In this document: positions 8,139-17,030 of the stretch, piece by piece
Layout of the letters: every line of letters begins with the position of its first letter
Numbering within the stretch: position 1 is the stretch's first letter
Origin: JALYUA01 sp038239305
Lineage (GTDB): Bacteria > Acidobacteriota > Thermoanaerobaculia > UBA5066 > Gp7-AA6
Reading direction: 5' to 3'
NCBI GenBank assembly: GCA_038239305.1
Contig: JBBSEW010000011.1
Location: forward strand, 5,284-69,283
DNA: 64,000 bases
The notes under the pieces: model-generated
Told to the model about the DNA's origin: nothing
What the model saw: the letters and a program-made list of their open reading frames with translations, nothing else
The model's database searches: none
Translations under genes and position numbers: made by a program

Positions 8139-8453
8139 ATGCGAAAAATGCTCGTTTCTCTGTCTATCGTTGCGGTTCTCGCGCTCCCCGGAGTTGTCCT
8201 GGCTCACGAGGGTCACCACCACGTCATGGGAACTGTCACGGCTGTCGACGCGACGCATGTCGAGCTCAAGACAACCGATGGTAAGTCCAAGTCCGTTCCC
8301 ATCCATTCGGACACGAAATTCATCAAGGGAAGCAAGGGAACGATTGCCGGGACGGCTTCGGATCTCAGGATCGGAACGCGGATCATGATCGACCTCGGAA
8401 AAGACGGGTCGGCTCAGGAAATTCGACTCCCTTCCGGCAAGCCGACGAATTAA
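8139..8453 (+). CDS. Small periplasmic protein, DUF5666/OB-like
   Basis: The 104-residue product has a signal peptide (MRKMLVSLSIVAVLALPGVVLA) and a mature N-terminus HEGHHHVMG, a good metal-binding cluster. The following pattern, GTVTAVDATHVELKTTDGK and later GTRIMIDLGKDGSAQEIRL, is a small five-stranded barrel like DUF5666 or NirD/YgiW-type OB domains. It is 12 bases after the cytochrome gene, so one transcript is likely. A periplasmic copper-binding or chaperone function analogous to CusF is plausible from the His cluster, fold type and context, but it is not shown by sequence alone. Confidence 0.7.
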   Translation: MRKMLVSLSIVAVLALPGVVLAHEGHHHVMGTVTAVDATHVELKTTDGKSKSVPIHSDTKFIKGSKGTIAGTASDLRIGTRIMIDLGKDGSAQEIRLPSGKPTN

Positions 8454-8476
8454 GCGCCCCGCACTTGTGGGGGCGC
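8454..8476 (+). terminator. GC-rich stem-loop between copper genes
   Basis: Directly after a TAA stop, GCGCCCC (8454-8460) pairs perfectly with GGGGCGC (8470-8476), and the inner CAC/GTG can extend the stem. No T-tract follows. It may be an RNA-processing, attenuation or partial termination element separating the first four genes from the DUF4396-lgt pair. Confidence 0.4.
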
Positions 8477-8556
8477 ACGCGGCCGCGGGCAGAGTCCATG
8501 GCCGCAGCGTCCGGAGTGTCGGTGCGTCTGAACCTGCTGTCAGAGAAGGAGAGGAG

Positions 8557-9474
8557 ATGCTGGACCGGCTCCTGTTGGGATGGTTCGTTTTCGCCGGACT
8601 GTCGGTCGTCTTCGTCGCATACGACCTGATCGTCCGGACCCCCGAGATGAAAGTCATGAAGTGGGGTTGGATTCTCGTCGTTCTCTACACGGGACCGATC
8701 GGGGCCCTGGTTTACTGGTTCTCCTGCCGCGAGCCGGCGCCGGGAACGCACGAGGACTTCGTGGCACCGCTTTGGAAGCAGACGACCGGCTCGACGATCC
8801 ACTGTCTCGCCGGCGACGCGACGGGAGTCATCGTCGCTGCGATCCTGACGAGCCGCTTTCATTTTCCGATGGGGGTCGACGTCGCGGTGGAGTACGTCTT
8901 CGGTTTCGGGTTCGGACTGCTCGTTTTCCAGGCGCTCTTCATGAAGGACATGCTCGGAATCTCTTACGGTGCAGCGGTTCGTCGCACGTTTCTGTCTGAA
9001 TGGCTGTCGATGAACTGCGTCATGGCGGGCATGGTGCCGGTCATGGTGATTTTCATGAGCCGGGACATGCAGGCTATGAATCCCGTCTCGTTACGTTTCT
9101 GGGGCGTCATGTCAGCGGCGACCCTGGTTGGAGCGGTTACCGCGTACCCGGTCAACAGGTGGCTCGTGAAGAACGGGCTGAAGCACGGAATGGGAACCGA
9201 ACGAGTCCTCGGCAAGGGTGGGTCGAGGGTCGTCCCCATGAAGGCGATGAAAATGCCGCCCGTTCCGACGAAGACAGCCAAGGCGGGTCATGGGATCGTC
9301 TCTTCTAGTCGAAAGATCGGCGTCGCGGCGGCGACGACTCTTGCGTTGGCCGGCGGAGTCGCGATTGCCGGTCACTTCGGCGACCTCACGATGCGCGCCG
9401 GTTCGCCGATATCGCATCGGGCGAATCTCCCGGCGGGGCTCCCGGCCCGCGGCAGTTTACGCGAGCTCGTGTGA
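8557..9474 (+). CDS. DUF4396 domain multi-pass membrane protein
   Basis: The start chosen is the ATG at 8557, preceded by AAGGAGAGG; an upstream in-frame ATG at 8467 lies within the stem-loop. The 305-residue protein begins MLDRLLLGWFVFAGLSVVFV. It has about six transmembrane segments with Met, His and Cys in and near them (STIHCLAGDATG, FMKDMLGISYGAAV, EWLSMNCVMAGMVPVMVIFM). These are hallmarks of DUF4396 proteins, which co-occur with copper export genes and are of unknown activity. It overlaps the next gene by four bases (GTGA), suggesting translational coupling. A role in copper movement across the inner membrane is inferred only from residue content and neighbours. Confidence 0.8.
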   Translation: MLDRLLLGWFVFAGLSVVFVAYDLIVRTPEMKVMKWGWILVVLYTGPIGALVYWFSCREPAPGTHEDFVAPLWKQTTGSTIHCLAGDATGVIVAAILTSRFHFPMGVDVAVEYVFGFGFGLLVFQALFMKDMLGISYGAAVRRTFLSEWLSMNCVMAGMVPVMVIFMSRDMQAMNPVSLRFWGVMSAATLVGAVTAYPVNRWLVKNGLKHGMGTERVLGKGGSRVVPMKAMKMPPVPTKTAKAGHGIVSSSRKIGVAAATTLALAGGVAIAGHFGDLTMRAGSPISHRANLPAGLPARGSLRELV

Positions 9475-10397
9475 TTCCTTATTTCGAACAACCTTCACTG
9501 AAGGTCGGCCCGCTGACGCTTCACGCGTTCGGAGCTCTGGTCGCTCTGGCTGTCGTGGGGGGGTACCTCTTGGCGGCCCGGCGCGCCCGCGCGAAGAGTC
9601 TGGATCCTGCGGTGATGGAGAGCCTCCTCTCCTGGGTTCTCGGCATTGGATTCATTGGCGCACATCTGTTTGCCGTGGTCGTCTACTTTCCCGGGGAGCT
9701 GCGCGCGCACCCGTGGATGATTCTGCGATTCTGGGAAAATCTGAGCTCCTTCGGCGGCGTTCTCGGAGGAGCTCTTGGCGCGGCGCTCTTCTTTCGATTT
9801 CGGCTTCGGCCCGTGAATGCAGTCTCGAGACGGTCCTACTTGGACGTCCTCGCGTTCGTCTTGCCCTTCGCGTGGCTCTTCGGTCGGCTCGCCTGCACTT
9901 TCGCCCATGACCACCCGGGTTGGGTGACGTCGTTTCCCCTCGCGGTCAGCTTGAGAACGGAACCGGCTCGTCGCTACATCATTGGCGTGTACAAGGAGGC
10001 AGGGTTGGTCTCCGGCCTGCCGCGGATGCCCGCCCTCGCCGGGATGGGATTTCACGACCTCGGCTGGTATGAGTTTCTGTACCTGATCGGCGTTGTGGTG
10101 CCTACGTTTCTGCTTCTGGACCGGCGCGCACGCCGCCCGGGATTCTTCGTCGTGTGGCTGGTCGCTCTTTATCTTCCCGTCCGGTTCGGCCTCGACTTCT
10201 TGCGGGTCGGGGACGCTCGATACCTGGGCCTCACACCCGGCCAATACGCCGCGGCGGCGATGGGTGTCTTCGTCATCGGCTACGTCCTGAATCGCCGTAG
10301 GGTCCATGGATTCCGAGCCGAACCGGCTTCGTCGCCGGTCGCGTTGGTTCCACAAGGAAGGGCCGGTGAGGTCCCGGAACATGGTGAGGACACTTAG
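9471..10397 (+). CDS. Divergent prolipoprotein diacylglyceryl transferase (Lgt-like)
   Basis: A GTG start overlaps the previous stop. The 308-residue protein has seven predicted membrane segments and the Lgt outline: LSSFGGVLGG (91-100), FGRLACTF (137-144), HDLGWYEFLY (195-204) and VRFGLDFLR (237-245). Lgt transfers diacylglycerol from phosphatidylglycerol to lipobox cysteines. The Arg residues equivalent to R143 and R239 of E. coli appear kept (R139, R238). The HGG histidine (H103 in E. coli) is Phe94, and the GRxGN asparagine (N146) is Cys142, by my alignment. It may therefore be a specialised or inactive paralogue tied to the copper operon, perhaps serving the lipoprotein CusB-like adaptor encoded opposite. 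Confidence 0.75.
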   Translation: MIPYFEQPSLKVGPLTLHAFGALVALAVVGGYLLAARRARAKSLDPAVMESLLSWVLGIGFIGAHLFAVVVYFPGELRAHPWMILRFWENLSSFGGVLGGALGAALFFRFRLRPVNAVSRRSYLDVLAFVLPFAWLFGRLACTFAHDHPGWVTSFPLAVSLRTEPARRYIIGVYKEAGLVSGLPRMPALAGMGFHDLGWYEFLYLIGVVVPTFLLLDRRARRPGFFVVWLVALYLPVRFGLDFLRVGDARYLGLTPGQYAAAAMGVFVIGYVLNRRRVHGFRAEPASSPVALVPQGRAGEVPEHGEDT

Positions 10398-10416
10398 AAC
10401 CGGCTTCACAGGTTCT
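10396..10416. terminator. Weak hairpin between convergent operons
   Basis: AGAACC (10396-10401) pairs with GGTTCT (10411-10416) around a 9-base loop, between the convergent lgt-like and cusA-like genes. A TTTT occurs downstream. It is short and GC-moderate, so it is only a candidate bidirectional terminator. Confidence 0.25.
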
Positions 10417-10435
10417 GGCGTTGCGTTGTTTTGAG

Positions 10436-13400
10436 TCATCTGACCTCCTGAGTCCCGAACGCCCGGAGCGTTCCCTTCTTTCGTGCTCGCTCTTTCATCA
10501 GGAGAAAGATCACCGGCGTCACGAGCAGGACGTGGATCGTCGAAGTGATCATCCCACCCACAATGGGAGTGGCGATCGGACGCATGACTTCTGATCCCGT
10601 GCCGGTCGACCAGAAAATCGGAAGAAGCGAAAGGATCGCCGCTGAAACGGTCATGAGCTTGGGGCGAAGGCGAAGAACGGATCCCTCGCGTGTCGCGTCG
10701 AGGACATCGTCGCGTGAGACCGCGCCTTTCACGATGCGCTTGTCCAGTGCCTCGTGAAGGTAGATCACCATCACGACCCCGGTCTCAACCGCGACTCCGT
10801 AGAGGGCGATATAGCCAATCCAAACGGCGACCGAGAAGTTGTAACCGAGCAGCCACTGCAGGATGACTCCGCCCGTCATCGCGTACAGGACGGAAAGCAT
10901 GACGATCGACGCTTCCGATGCGGATCGGAAGGTCATGGTCAGCAGCACGAAAATTACGAGGAAGACGACCGGCAGAACGAGCTGAAGGGTCTTTCGAGCG
11001 TGTACCTGGAACTCGAATTGCCCCGTCCAGTCGAGCGTGGTTCCTGCCGGTAACTTCACCCGTTCCGCGACCCGGCGCTGTACGGATCGCACGAAGCCCA
11101 CGAGGTCGGAGACCGTCGTGTCGACATACACGATCCCCGACAGCCGCCCGTTCTCATCCTTGTACATCGGCGGGCCGGAGACGATTCGCAGAGCCGCGAG
11201 CTGTCCCATCGGAATCTGGGCGCCGGCCGGTGTCATGACGAGGATGCGGCGCAGCGAATCGAGGTCGCTGCGGAAGTCTCGCGGATAGCGGACGAGGACC
11301 GTAAACCGGCGCCGGCCCTCCACGGTCGTCGTCACGAGTTTCCCGCCCGTGGCCGTTTCGAGCGTGTTTTCGATCTGCATCACCGAAAGCCCGTAACGTG
11401 CCGCCGCATCGCGATCGACGGTGAAGTCGAGGTAGGAGCCGCCGGTCGTCCGCTCCGCGTAAACGCTGCGCGCCCCCGGGAGATCTTTGAGCGCCTTTTC
11501 GATTTCGAGGCTCACCTTTTCGATGGCGGAGTAGTCCGGCCCGAAGACCTTGACCCCCACCGGCGTTCGGACGCCGGTGGCCAGCATGTCCAGGCGGTTC
11601 CGGATCGGCTGAGTCCAGGCGACGGGCATGCCCGGGATCTGGAGCTTCTCGTTCATGGCCGTGACGAGCTCATCCTGGGTCGCCGGGCGCATCTCGGCCC
11701 AGACCGGCCGGAACACGGGCTTGATCCAGCCGGGCCAGCCGGAGTACCAGCGCAAGTGGGAAGTTTTCGGCCATTCGGCCCTCGGCTTCAGGACGATCGT
11801 CGTCTCGAACATCTCCATCGGGGCGGGATCGGTCGAGCTCTCGACCTTGCCCGCCTTCCCGAGCACGGACTGGACTTCGGGAAACGTTCGGAGAACCCCA
11901 TCCGTCCGGACCAGCACGTCCAGGGCCTGCTCCACCGACATCATGGGTAACCCGGTCGGCATGTACATGACCGATCCCTCCCGCAGCGGCGGCATGAACT
12001 CGGAGCCGAGCAACAGCGCCAGCGGGATGACGGCCGGGATGAGCAGGAAATTCAGAATCAGCGTGGTTCTGGGAAAACGGAGCGCGGCATTCAGGACCGG
12101 CGCGTACAGGCGCCGGAAGAACATCGCCACGGGATTTTCCTCTTCCGTTCGAATCCGGCCCCGCATCCATACGACCATCAGAACCGGGACGAGGGTGACG
12201 GACAAGAGAGAGGCGGCCGCGATGGCGAACGTCTTGGTGAAGGCGAGGGGGTGAAAGAGCCGTCCCTCCTCGCCGGTTAGAAGAAAGACCGGCAGGAAGG
12301 AGACGACGATGATGATGAGAGAGAAGAAGATCGGCCGGCCGACCTGACGGGATGCCGCGACGATGGCCGCCACGTGCGCGTCCTTGCCGCTCGAGGGATC
12401 GACCCCCGCGAGGTGGCGATGCGCATTTTCGACCATGACGATCGAGGCGTCGACGAGGACGCCGATGGCGAGAGCGAGCCCGCCCAGGGACATGATGTTC
12501 GACGAGACCCCGAGCAGGTACATCGGCAGGAAAGAGGTTCCGATGGCGATTGGCAGCACGGTGATCGGGACGAGAGCCGACCGAAAATGAAACAGAAAGA
12601 CTACGATCACGAGAGCGACGACGATGGTTTCCTCGATTAGGGTCCGGCGGAGCGTGCCGATCGCACGGCGGATCAGCTCGGTGCGGTCATACGCGACCTC
12701 GAGCTTGACTCCGGCCGGGAACGACGGAGACAGTTCGGCGATCTTTTTCTTGACCGCCTCGACGACGGTGAGAACATTTTCGCCGGAGCGCACGACCACC
12801 ACTCCGCCGACGGCTTCGCCCTCGCCGTTCCAATCGATGACCCCGCGCCGCATTTCGGGGCCGAAATGGACCGAGGCGACATCGGAGAGGTACACGGGAG
12901 TTCCGGTCGAGAGCCTCGAACGAATCGGAACGCGGCGGAGGTCCTCGAGGCTCTGAAGATAACCCCGCCCGCGAACCATGTACTCGCGCCCGGACCATTC
13001 GACGACCCGGCCTCCAACATCCCCGTTACTCTCCTGGATCGCGCCGAGAACCTCCCGAACACCGATGCCATACGACGCGAGACGGGAAGGATCGATCTCG
13101 ACCTGGTATTGCTTCTGGAAACCTCCGACCGAGGCGACTTCCGCGACTCCGGGTACCGCACGGAGCCAGTAGGACAAGTCCCAGTCCTGAAACGTTCGCA
13201 GGTCGGCGAGCGAGTTTTTCCCCGTCCGGTCCACGAGGACATATTCGAAGCCCCAACCAACCCCCGTCGCGTCGGGGCCCAGATTCGGATTGACGGCGGC
13301 GGGAAGCTGGCCCTTCAAGCCGTTCAAGTACTCGAGAACCCGGCTGCGCGCCCAATACAGGTCCGTCCCGTCCTGGAAGACCACGTAGACATACGAGTAA

Positions 13401-13666
13401 CCGAAGAAGGAATAGCCGCGGACGGTCTTGACGTGAGGAGCGGAGATGAGAGCCGAGACAATCGGATAGGTGACCTGATCCTCCATCAGGTTCGGGCTCT
13501 GGCCCTCCCAGTTCGTGTACACGATGACCTGGACGTCGGAGAGGTCGGGCAGCGCGTCGAGAGGCGTTCGGCGGAGTGCCCACAAGCCCGCGGCGAAGAC
13601 GCCGCCGACGACGAGAAGCGTCAGAAACCGGTTCCGTACGCAAGCGGTAATGAGCCTTTCGATCAT
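10436..13666 (-). CDS. cusA: Heavy-metal RND efflux pump, inner-membrane subunit (CusA/CzcA)
   Basis: The 1076-residue proton-driven transporter is the usual length of the heavy-metal RND (HME) family. The N-terminus MIERLITACVRNRFLTLLVV and the text PLDALPDLSDVQVIVYTNWEGQ are family hallmarks, as is the transmembrane LGGLALAIGVLVDASIVMVEN with the proton-relay Asp. The periplasmic cleft region reads APMEMFETT and NRLDMLATGVRTPVGVKV, closely matching CusA. Methionines in these stretches align by eye with the Cu(I)/Ag(I)-binding methionines, so monovalent copper or silver is favoured over Zn/Co. It overlaps the adaptor gene by four bases and is last in the operon cys-rich protein-cusC-cusB-cusA. 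Substrate assignment is inferential. Confidence 0.93.
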   Translation of the reverse strand: MIERLITACVRNRFLTLLVVGGVFAAGLWALRRTPLDALPDLSDVQVIVYTNWEGQSPNLMEDQVTYPIVSALISAPHVKTVRGYSFFGYSYVYVVFQDGTDLYWARSRVLEYLNGLKGQLPAAVNPNLGPDATGVGWGFEYVLVDRTGKNSLADLRTFQDWDLSYWLRAVPGVAEVASVGGFQKQYQVEIDPSRLASYGIGVREVLGAIQESNGDVGGRVVEWSGREYMVRGRGYLQSLEDLRRVPIRSRLSTGTPVYLSDVASVHFGPEMRRGVIDWNGEGEAVGGVVVVRSGENVLTVVEAVKKKIAELSPSFPAGVKLEVAYDRTELIRRAIGTLRRTLIEETIVVALVIVVFLFHFRSALVPITVLPIAIGTSFLPMYLLGVSSNIMSLGGLALAIGVLVDASIVMVENAHRHLAGVDPSSGKDAHVAAIVAASRQVGRPIFFSLIIIVVSFLPVFLLTGEEGRLFHPLAFTKTFAIAAASLLSVTLVPVLMVVWMRGRIRTEEENPVAMFFRRLYAPVLNAALRFPRTTLILNFLLIPAVIPLALLLGSEFMPPLREGSVMYMPTGLPMMSVEQALDVLVRTDGVLRTFPEVQSVLGKAGKVESSTDPAPMEMFETTIVLKPRAEWPKTSHLRWYSGWPGWIKPVFRPVWAEMRPATQDELVTAMNEKLQIPGMPVAWTQPIRNRLDMLATGVRTPVGVKVFGPDYSAIEKVSLEIEKALKDLPGARSVYAERTTGGSYLDFTVDRDAAARYGLSVMQIENTLETATGGKLVTTTVEGRRRFTVLVRYPRDFRSDLDSLRRILVMTPAGAQIPMGQLAALRIVSGPPMYKDENGRLSGIVYVDTTVSDLVGFVRSVQRRVAERVKLPAGTTLDWTGQFEFQVHARKTLQLVLPVVFLVIFVLLTMTFRSASEASIVMLSVLYAMTGGVILQWLLGYNFSVAVWIGYIALYGVAVETGVVMVIYLHEALDKRIVKGAVSRDDVLDATREGSVLRLRPKLMTVSAAILSLLPIFWSTGTGSEVMRPIATPIVGGMITSTIHVLLVTPVIFLLMKERARKKGTLRAFGTQEVR

Positions 13667-15114
13667 TGGGAATCGCCCGGCTTTCTGGCGGCGGGCTGTG
13701 CGGGTTGACCGGCCGATCCGGCCGGAGGAATCCCGATTCCCCCGATGCGCGACTCGGAATCGATCAGGAAGTTCGCCGAGGTAACGACTGTCTCTCCCGC
13801 GGAGGTTCCGGAGAGCACTTCCACGTAGTCTCCCTCGGAAGCGCCGGTCTTCACTTCCCGCGGCGTGTAAACGCCGGGCGACTGTTCGACGAAAACGATC
13901 TGGCGCTCCCCGGTCGCGATGAGCGCCGAACGCGGAACGGCGACCGCCTCGCGCTGCCGGCCCTGAAGGGAGACACGGACGAAAATTCCTGGCTTCAGCG
14001 ATCCGGTCGGATTGGGAACGACGACTCGGATCTTGACTGTCCGGGTGTCTTCCGACACGGTCGGATAGATGAAATCGACACGACCGCGAAAGGTTTCTCC
14101 CGGCAGAAAGGACGACGAGACCTCCGCGGAGCGCCCGGACACGACGGCCGCGATTTCACCCTGATACACGTCCGCAAGAACCCAGACGGACGAAAGGTCC
14201 GCTATCGTGAAGAGCAGCATCCCGGAGGTGATCGCCATACCGGCGACCGCGTCTTTCTTCAGGACGACACCCGAGACGGGCGAGTACAGGGTCATCGTCT
14301 TGGAGACCTCGCCCTTCTTTTCCACGCGGTCGATCTCCGATTGAGGAATGTCCCAGAAGCGCAGGCGCTGCCGCGTGGCGGCGAGCAGGGAGAGCGCGTC
14401 CGAAGAGGCTCCGCTGCTCGAGGACTGCTGCAGCCTCCGCGCATTCTCGGCCGCGAGAAGGAGCTCGCGCTCCGTCGCGACGAGCTCCGGACTGTAGATG
14501 GTCAGAAGCGGCTGGCCTCGACGCACCGGCTGACCCGTTCGGTCGACGACGAGCCTTTCGATGTAGCCCGAGAACTTCGCGTTGACGGCGTTCAATCGAC
14601 TCTCGTCCTCCGCGATGACTCCGTTGGCCTCGATCGATCCTCCGATGGGTCGCCGGACAACCTTCGCTGTGGTCACCCCGATTTCCTGGCGTCGCTCGAG
14701 CGGGACGCGAACGACGGAGAGTCCGGGCGGAGAAGCGGAGTCGGATCCCGCGGCTGGGGTCGCGTCGGCATATTTCGGGACCAGATTCATTCCGTCGGGC
14801 GCCTTTCCCGGCCGATCGGACCGTAACTGTGCATTCATGGGGTCGTACCAGTACAGGATCTTCTTCGCGGCGGACGCCGGCGCCGCAGGAGGTTCCTTCC
14901 TGTACATCGGCACCAGCTCCATCTCCATGAAGGGCGACTTGCCGGGATGATCGAAGTGGACTTCCGGCTTCATCGGGTCGTACCAGTAGGAGACTTCCCG
15001 AGAAGTCGGTTTCGGGGCGACCGCCGTAGAGCGACTCGCTTTCCTGCAGGCGCCTGTCGGGAAAAGCACGGTCGTCACGATGAAGCCGATCGCCAGGACC
15101 TTACTGTTTGTCAT
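13663..15114 (-). CDS. cusB: RND periplasmic adaptor with two heavy-metal-binding domains (CusB-like)
   Basis: Start at ATG 15114 (MTNSKVLAIG) rather than the upstream 15186, because it gives a proper lipoprotein signal with lipobox FPTGAC23. The 483-residue membrane-fusion protein has two tandem heavy-metal-binding domains at about 43-71 (YWYDPMKPEVHFDHPGKS) and 88-115 (YWYDPMNAQLRSDRPGK). Beta-barrel, lipoyl and helical hairpin regions follow (SGYIERLVVDRTGQPVRRGQ, YSPVSGVVLKKDAVAGM). It links CusA in the inner membrane to CusC in the outer membrane and may hand over metal through its N-terminal domains. It overlaps cusC by 14 bases and cusA by four. Most CusB proteins have one such domain, so the tandem copy is notable. 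Confidence 0.92.
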   Translation of the reverse strand: MTNSKVLAIGFIVTTVLFPTGACRKASRSTAVAPKPTSREVSYWYDPMKPEVHFDHPGKSPFMEMELVPMYRKEPPAAPASAAKKILYWYDPMNAQLRSDRPGKAPDGMNLVPKYADATPAAGSDSASPPGLSVVRVPLERRQEIGVTTAKVVRRPIGGSIEANGVIAEDESRLNAVNAKFSGYIERLVVDRTGQPVRRGQPLLTIYSPELVATERELLLAAENARRLQQSSSSGASSDALSLLAATRQRLRFWDIPQSEIDRVEKKGEVSKTMTLYSPVSGVVLKKDAVAGMAITSGMLLFTIADLSSVWVLADVYQGEIAAVVSGRSAEVSSSFLPGETFRGRVDFIYPTVSEDTRTVKIRVVVPNPTGSLKPGIFVRVSLQGRQREAVAVPRSALIATGERQIVFVEQSPGVYTPREVKTGASEGDYVEVLSGTSAGETVVTSANFLIDSESRIGGIGIPPAGSAGQPAQPAARKPGDSQ

Positions 15115-16384
15115 CAGCTGCTCCGAACGTCGGCGTTCCGTCCAGCAGGGGAAGCCCGGAAGCCTTCTGAAGCGCGGCGAGAGCACGGCCGATCGCCGAC
15201 ACCTGGGTGGCCGTTTCCCCTTCGTAGCCGTCCAGATCGAGGGCTGCGCGGATGTAGGTCTGAAAATCGATCTGCCCGACGGCGTATGACTCTTCGGCGG
15301 CGCGATAGTTGATCTCCGCCTGGGGGAGGATGGAAGTCCGGTAGAGCTTCGCCTGTTCGAGGCCTCGCTCGAGCTCCGCTGCCGACGACTCGACGTCGCG
15401 CCCGATCTGATTTCGAACGGCGTCGAGATCCGCGCGCGCCGACGAAAGCTCCGCCTCCATCTCGGCTCGTCTTGCTTTCAGACGCCGCGGGTGGGCAAAC
15501 GGAAGGTTGAAGGACACGAAAGCGCCCGCGAGATCCTCGAAGCGAGCGCGGTGGCCGTAATACGTCGAAACCGCCCAATCGGGCCGCCGCTCGAGAACCG
15601 CAAGCCGGGATTCCGATTCGGCTCGGCGGACGATCGCTCTCGCGGCCGCAACCGCCGGGCTGCTCTCTGTCGCTCGCTCTGCGATCGTCGCCAGGTCGGG
15701 CAGAGCAGGCAGGGGATCGAGCTCGGCCATCGCCGGTACCTCCGCGTTGGGGGGGAGGCCTTGAAGCGCATTGAAGCGCGCCACTACCGCTCGCCTTTCG
15801 GCGCGGAGCGACAGAAGCCTGTTCTCGATCGCCGTCGTTTCCAGATTCGCACGGAGCACGTCGCTCTGCGCGGCCCTTCCGACGCTGTACCGCTCGGTGG
15901 CGGACGCCGCGGCTCTTTTCAGCCTCTCATGAGAGCGCTCGATGGCCTCCAGCCGGCGGTCGTACTCCGTGATGGAAAAAAAAGCGTCGGCGACGTCGGC
16001 GGCGACCGTCGCCTCGTGGACGGAATGCATCGCGGTGGCATTGGAAACAGTCGACTCCGCACCCGCCGTGCGCGCCTCCCGCTTCCCGAGTCCGGGCAAC
16101 CCCTGCCGTGCCGTGATCATCTCCATCGTGAAGTCGTCCCGCGAAAGGGACAGACGTGAGACGGGTGCGTCCTTGATCCCGACCTCGACCTCCGGATCCG
16201 GGAACGTGCCGGCTTGAATTGCCCGCTGCCGTGACGCCTCGATTCGCGCTTCCATGGCGGCGAGCTCCGGGTTGGCCGAGATGGCCCTCTCGATCGCGGC
16301 GACGAGACGGGGTCTCCAGCCGTCCGGCGTCGGAGCCGGGCGGATCAGGACGGCAAGATGAAGCCACGTGAAAAGCAGAGGCAT
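15101..16384 (-). CDS. cusC: TolC-family outer-membrane efflux protein (CusC-like)
   Basis: The 427-residue product begins with a short hydrophobic leader (MPLLFTWLHLAVLI) and has the two-fold repeated OEP structure: NPELAAMEARIEASRQRAIQ near residue 38 and a second repeat from about residue 235. Long coiled-coil helices of the periplasmic tunnel (ERSHERLKRAAASATERYSVGRAAQSDVLRANLE in two pieces) and the YAVGQIDFQTYI motif near the C-terminus are typical. It forms the outer-membrane channel of the RND pump. It is first of the three pump genes, with cusB overlapping its end. Assignment to copper rests on its partners. Confidence 0.9.
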   Translation of the reverse strand: MPLLFTWLHLAVLIRPAPTPDGWRPRLVAAIERAISANPELAAMEARIEASRQRAIQAGTFPDPEVEVGIKDAPVSRLSLSRDDFTMEMITARQGLPGLGKREARTAGAESTVSNATAMHSVHEATVAADVADAFFSITEYDRRLEAIERSHERLKRAAASATERYSVGRAAQSDVLRANLETTAIENRLLSLRAERRAVVARFNALQGLPPNAEVPAMAELDPLPALPDLATIAERATESSPAVAAARAIVRRAESESRLAVLERRPDWAVSTYYGHRARFEDLAGAFVSFNLPFAHPRRLKARRAEMEAELSSARADLDAVRNQIGRDVESSAAELERGLEQAKLYRTSILPQAEINYRAAEESYAVGQIDFQTYIRAALDLDGYEGETATQVSAIGRALAALQKASGLPLLDGTPTFGAADDKQ

Positions 16385-16447
16385 GAAAAACTCCCTCCGT
16401 ACGATCCGGATTGGCCCGGATCGGCTGTCCGCGAGTCGGAGGGAGAG

Positions 16448-16759
16448 TCAGAGTCTCAGGGGAGAGGCGCCTGTTGGCGGCGGAGAATCCTGACTGGGCG
16501 ACAGGGCGATGAGCACGTGCGAAGTGGCGAGAAGTTCGGCTTTTCGGATGGGAACAACGCCGATGCTGCACGCAGCCGTAGTTCTCTGGCAGGTCGTGAG
16601 AAAGGTGCGGGCCTCCTCCCGGGTGATCTTGCCGCCGCACCCCTCGCCGCAGCATTCCGAGGAGGACATCGACGGCCTCGGACCCTCCGTCGGGCAGCAG
16701 GTTGCACAGGAGGAAATCGGCCCGGCGATCAGCCGCAGCGCCGCAGCACCCACAAGCAT
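16448..16759 (-). CDS. Small secreted Cys-rich protein at head of cus operon
   Basis: Starting at the ATG at 16759 gives 103 residues with a short hydrophobic N-terminus (MLVGAAALRLIAGPI). It is followed by dense cysteines, SSCATCCPTEG and ECCGEGCGGK, and then TCQRTTAACS. A GTG at 16780 is an alternative start adding seven basic residues, which would make a better signal peptide. The C-terminal half is hydrophobic (KAELLATSHVLIALSPS) and then Pro/Ser-rich. It lies 63 bases upstream of cusC on the same strand. Cys-rich clusters suggest metal binding in the envelope. No family is recognised and the role is inferred. Confidence 0.55.
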   Translation of the reverse strand: MLVGAAALRLIAGPISSCATCCPTEGPRPSMSSSECCGEGCGGKITREEARTFLTTCQRTTAACSIGVVPIRKAELLATSHVLIALSPSQDSPPPTGASPLRL

Positions 16760-17030
16760 CCAGATACGAACTCGCGTCACGCATGAACGATACGCCGTCG
16801 CAGACCCGTCCGCCAGGGCGCGGGGCGGCAATCCGGCGTCGCGGGCGTGCGATAGCGCCACAGGTGCGCATTTCCGCGTGTCGGTCGAGCCTGAAGTCTG
16901 CGAAAAGTGCGAATGGCACAGGAGCCATCGGTCCCTGCCAGCGCTTCCTTCAGCCAACTACCGTGAAGCGGGTGGGCCGCGGTCGGCGGGAAGCGTCGGA
17001 TGTGCCCGGGTGGTTCGTGCTCGTTTCTTA

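Noticed and set aside
12866..13708. 280-residue plus-strand frame opposite cusA
   Set aside because: Antisense to a well-supported RND gene. The composition mirrors the complement.
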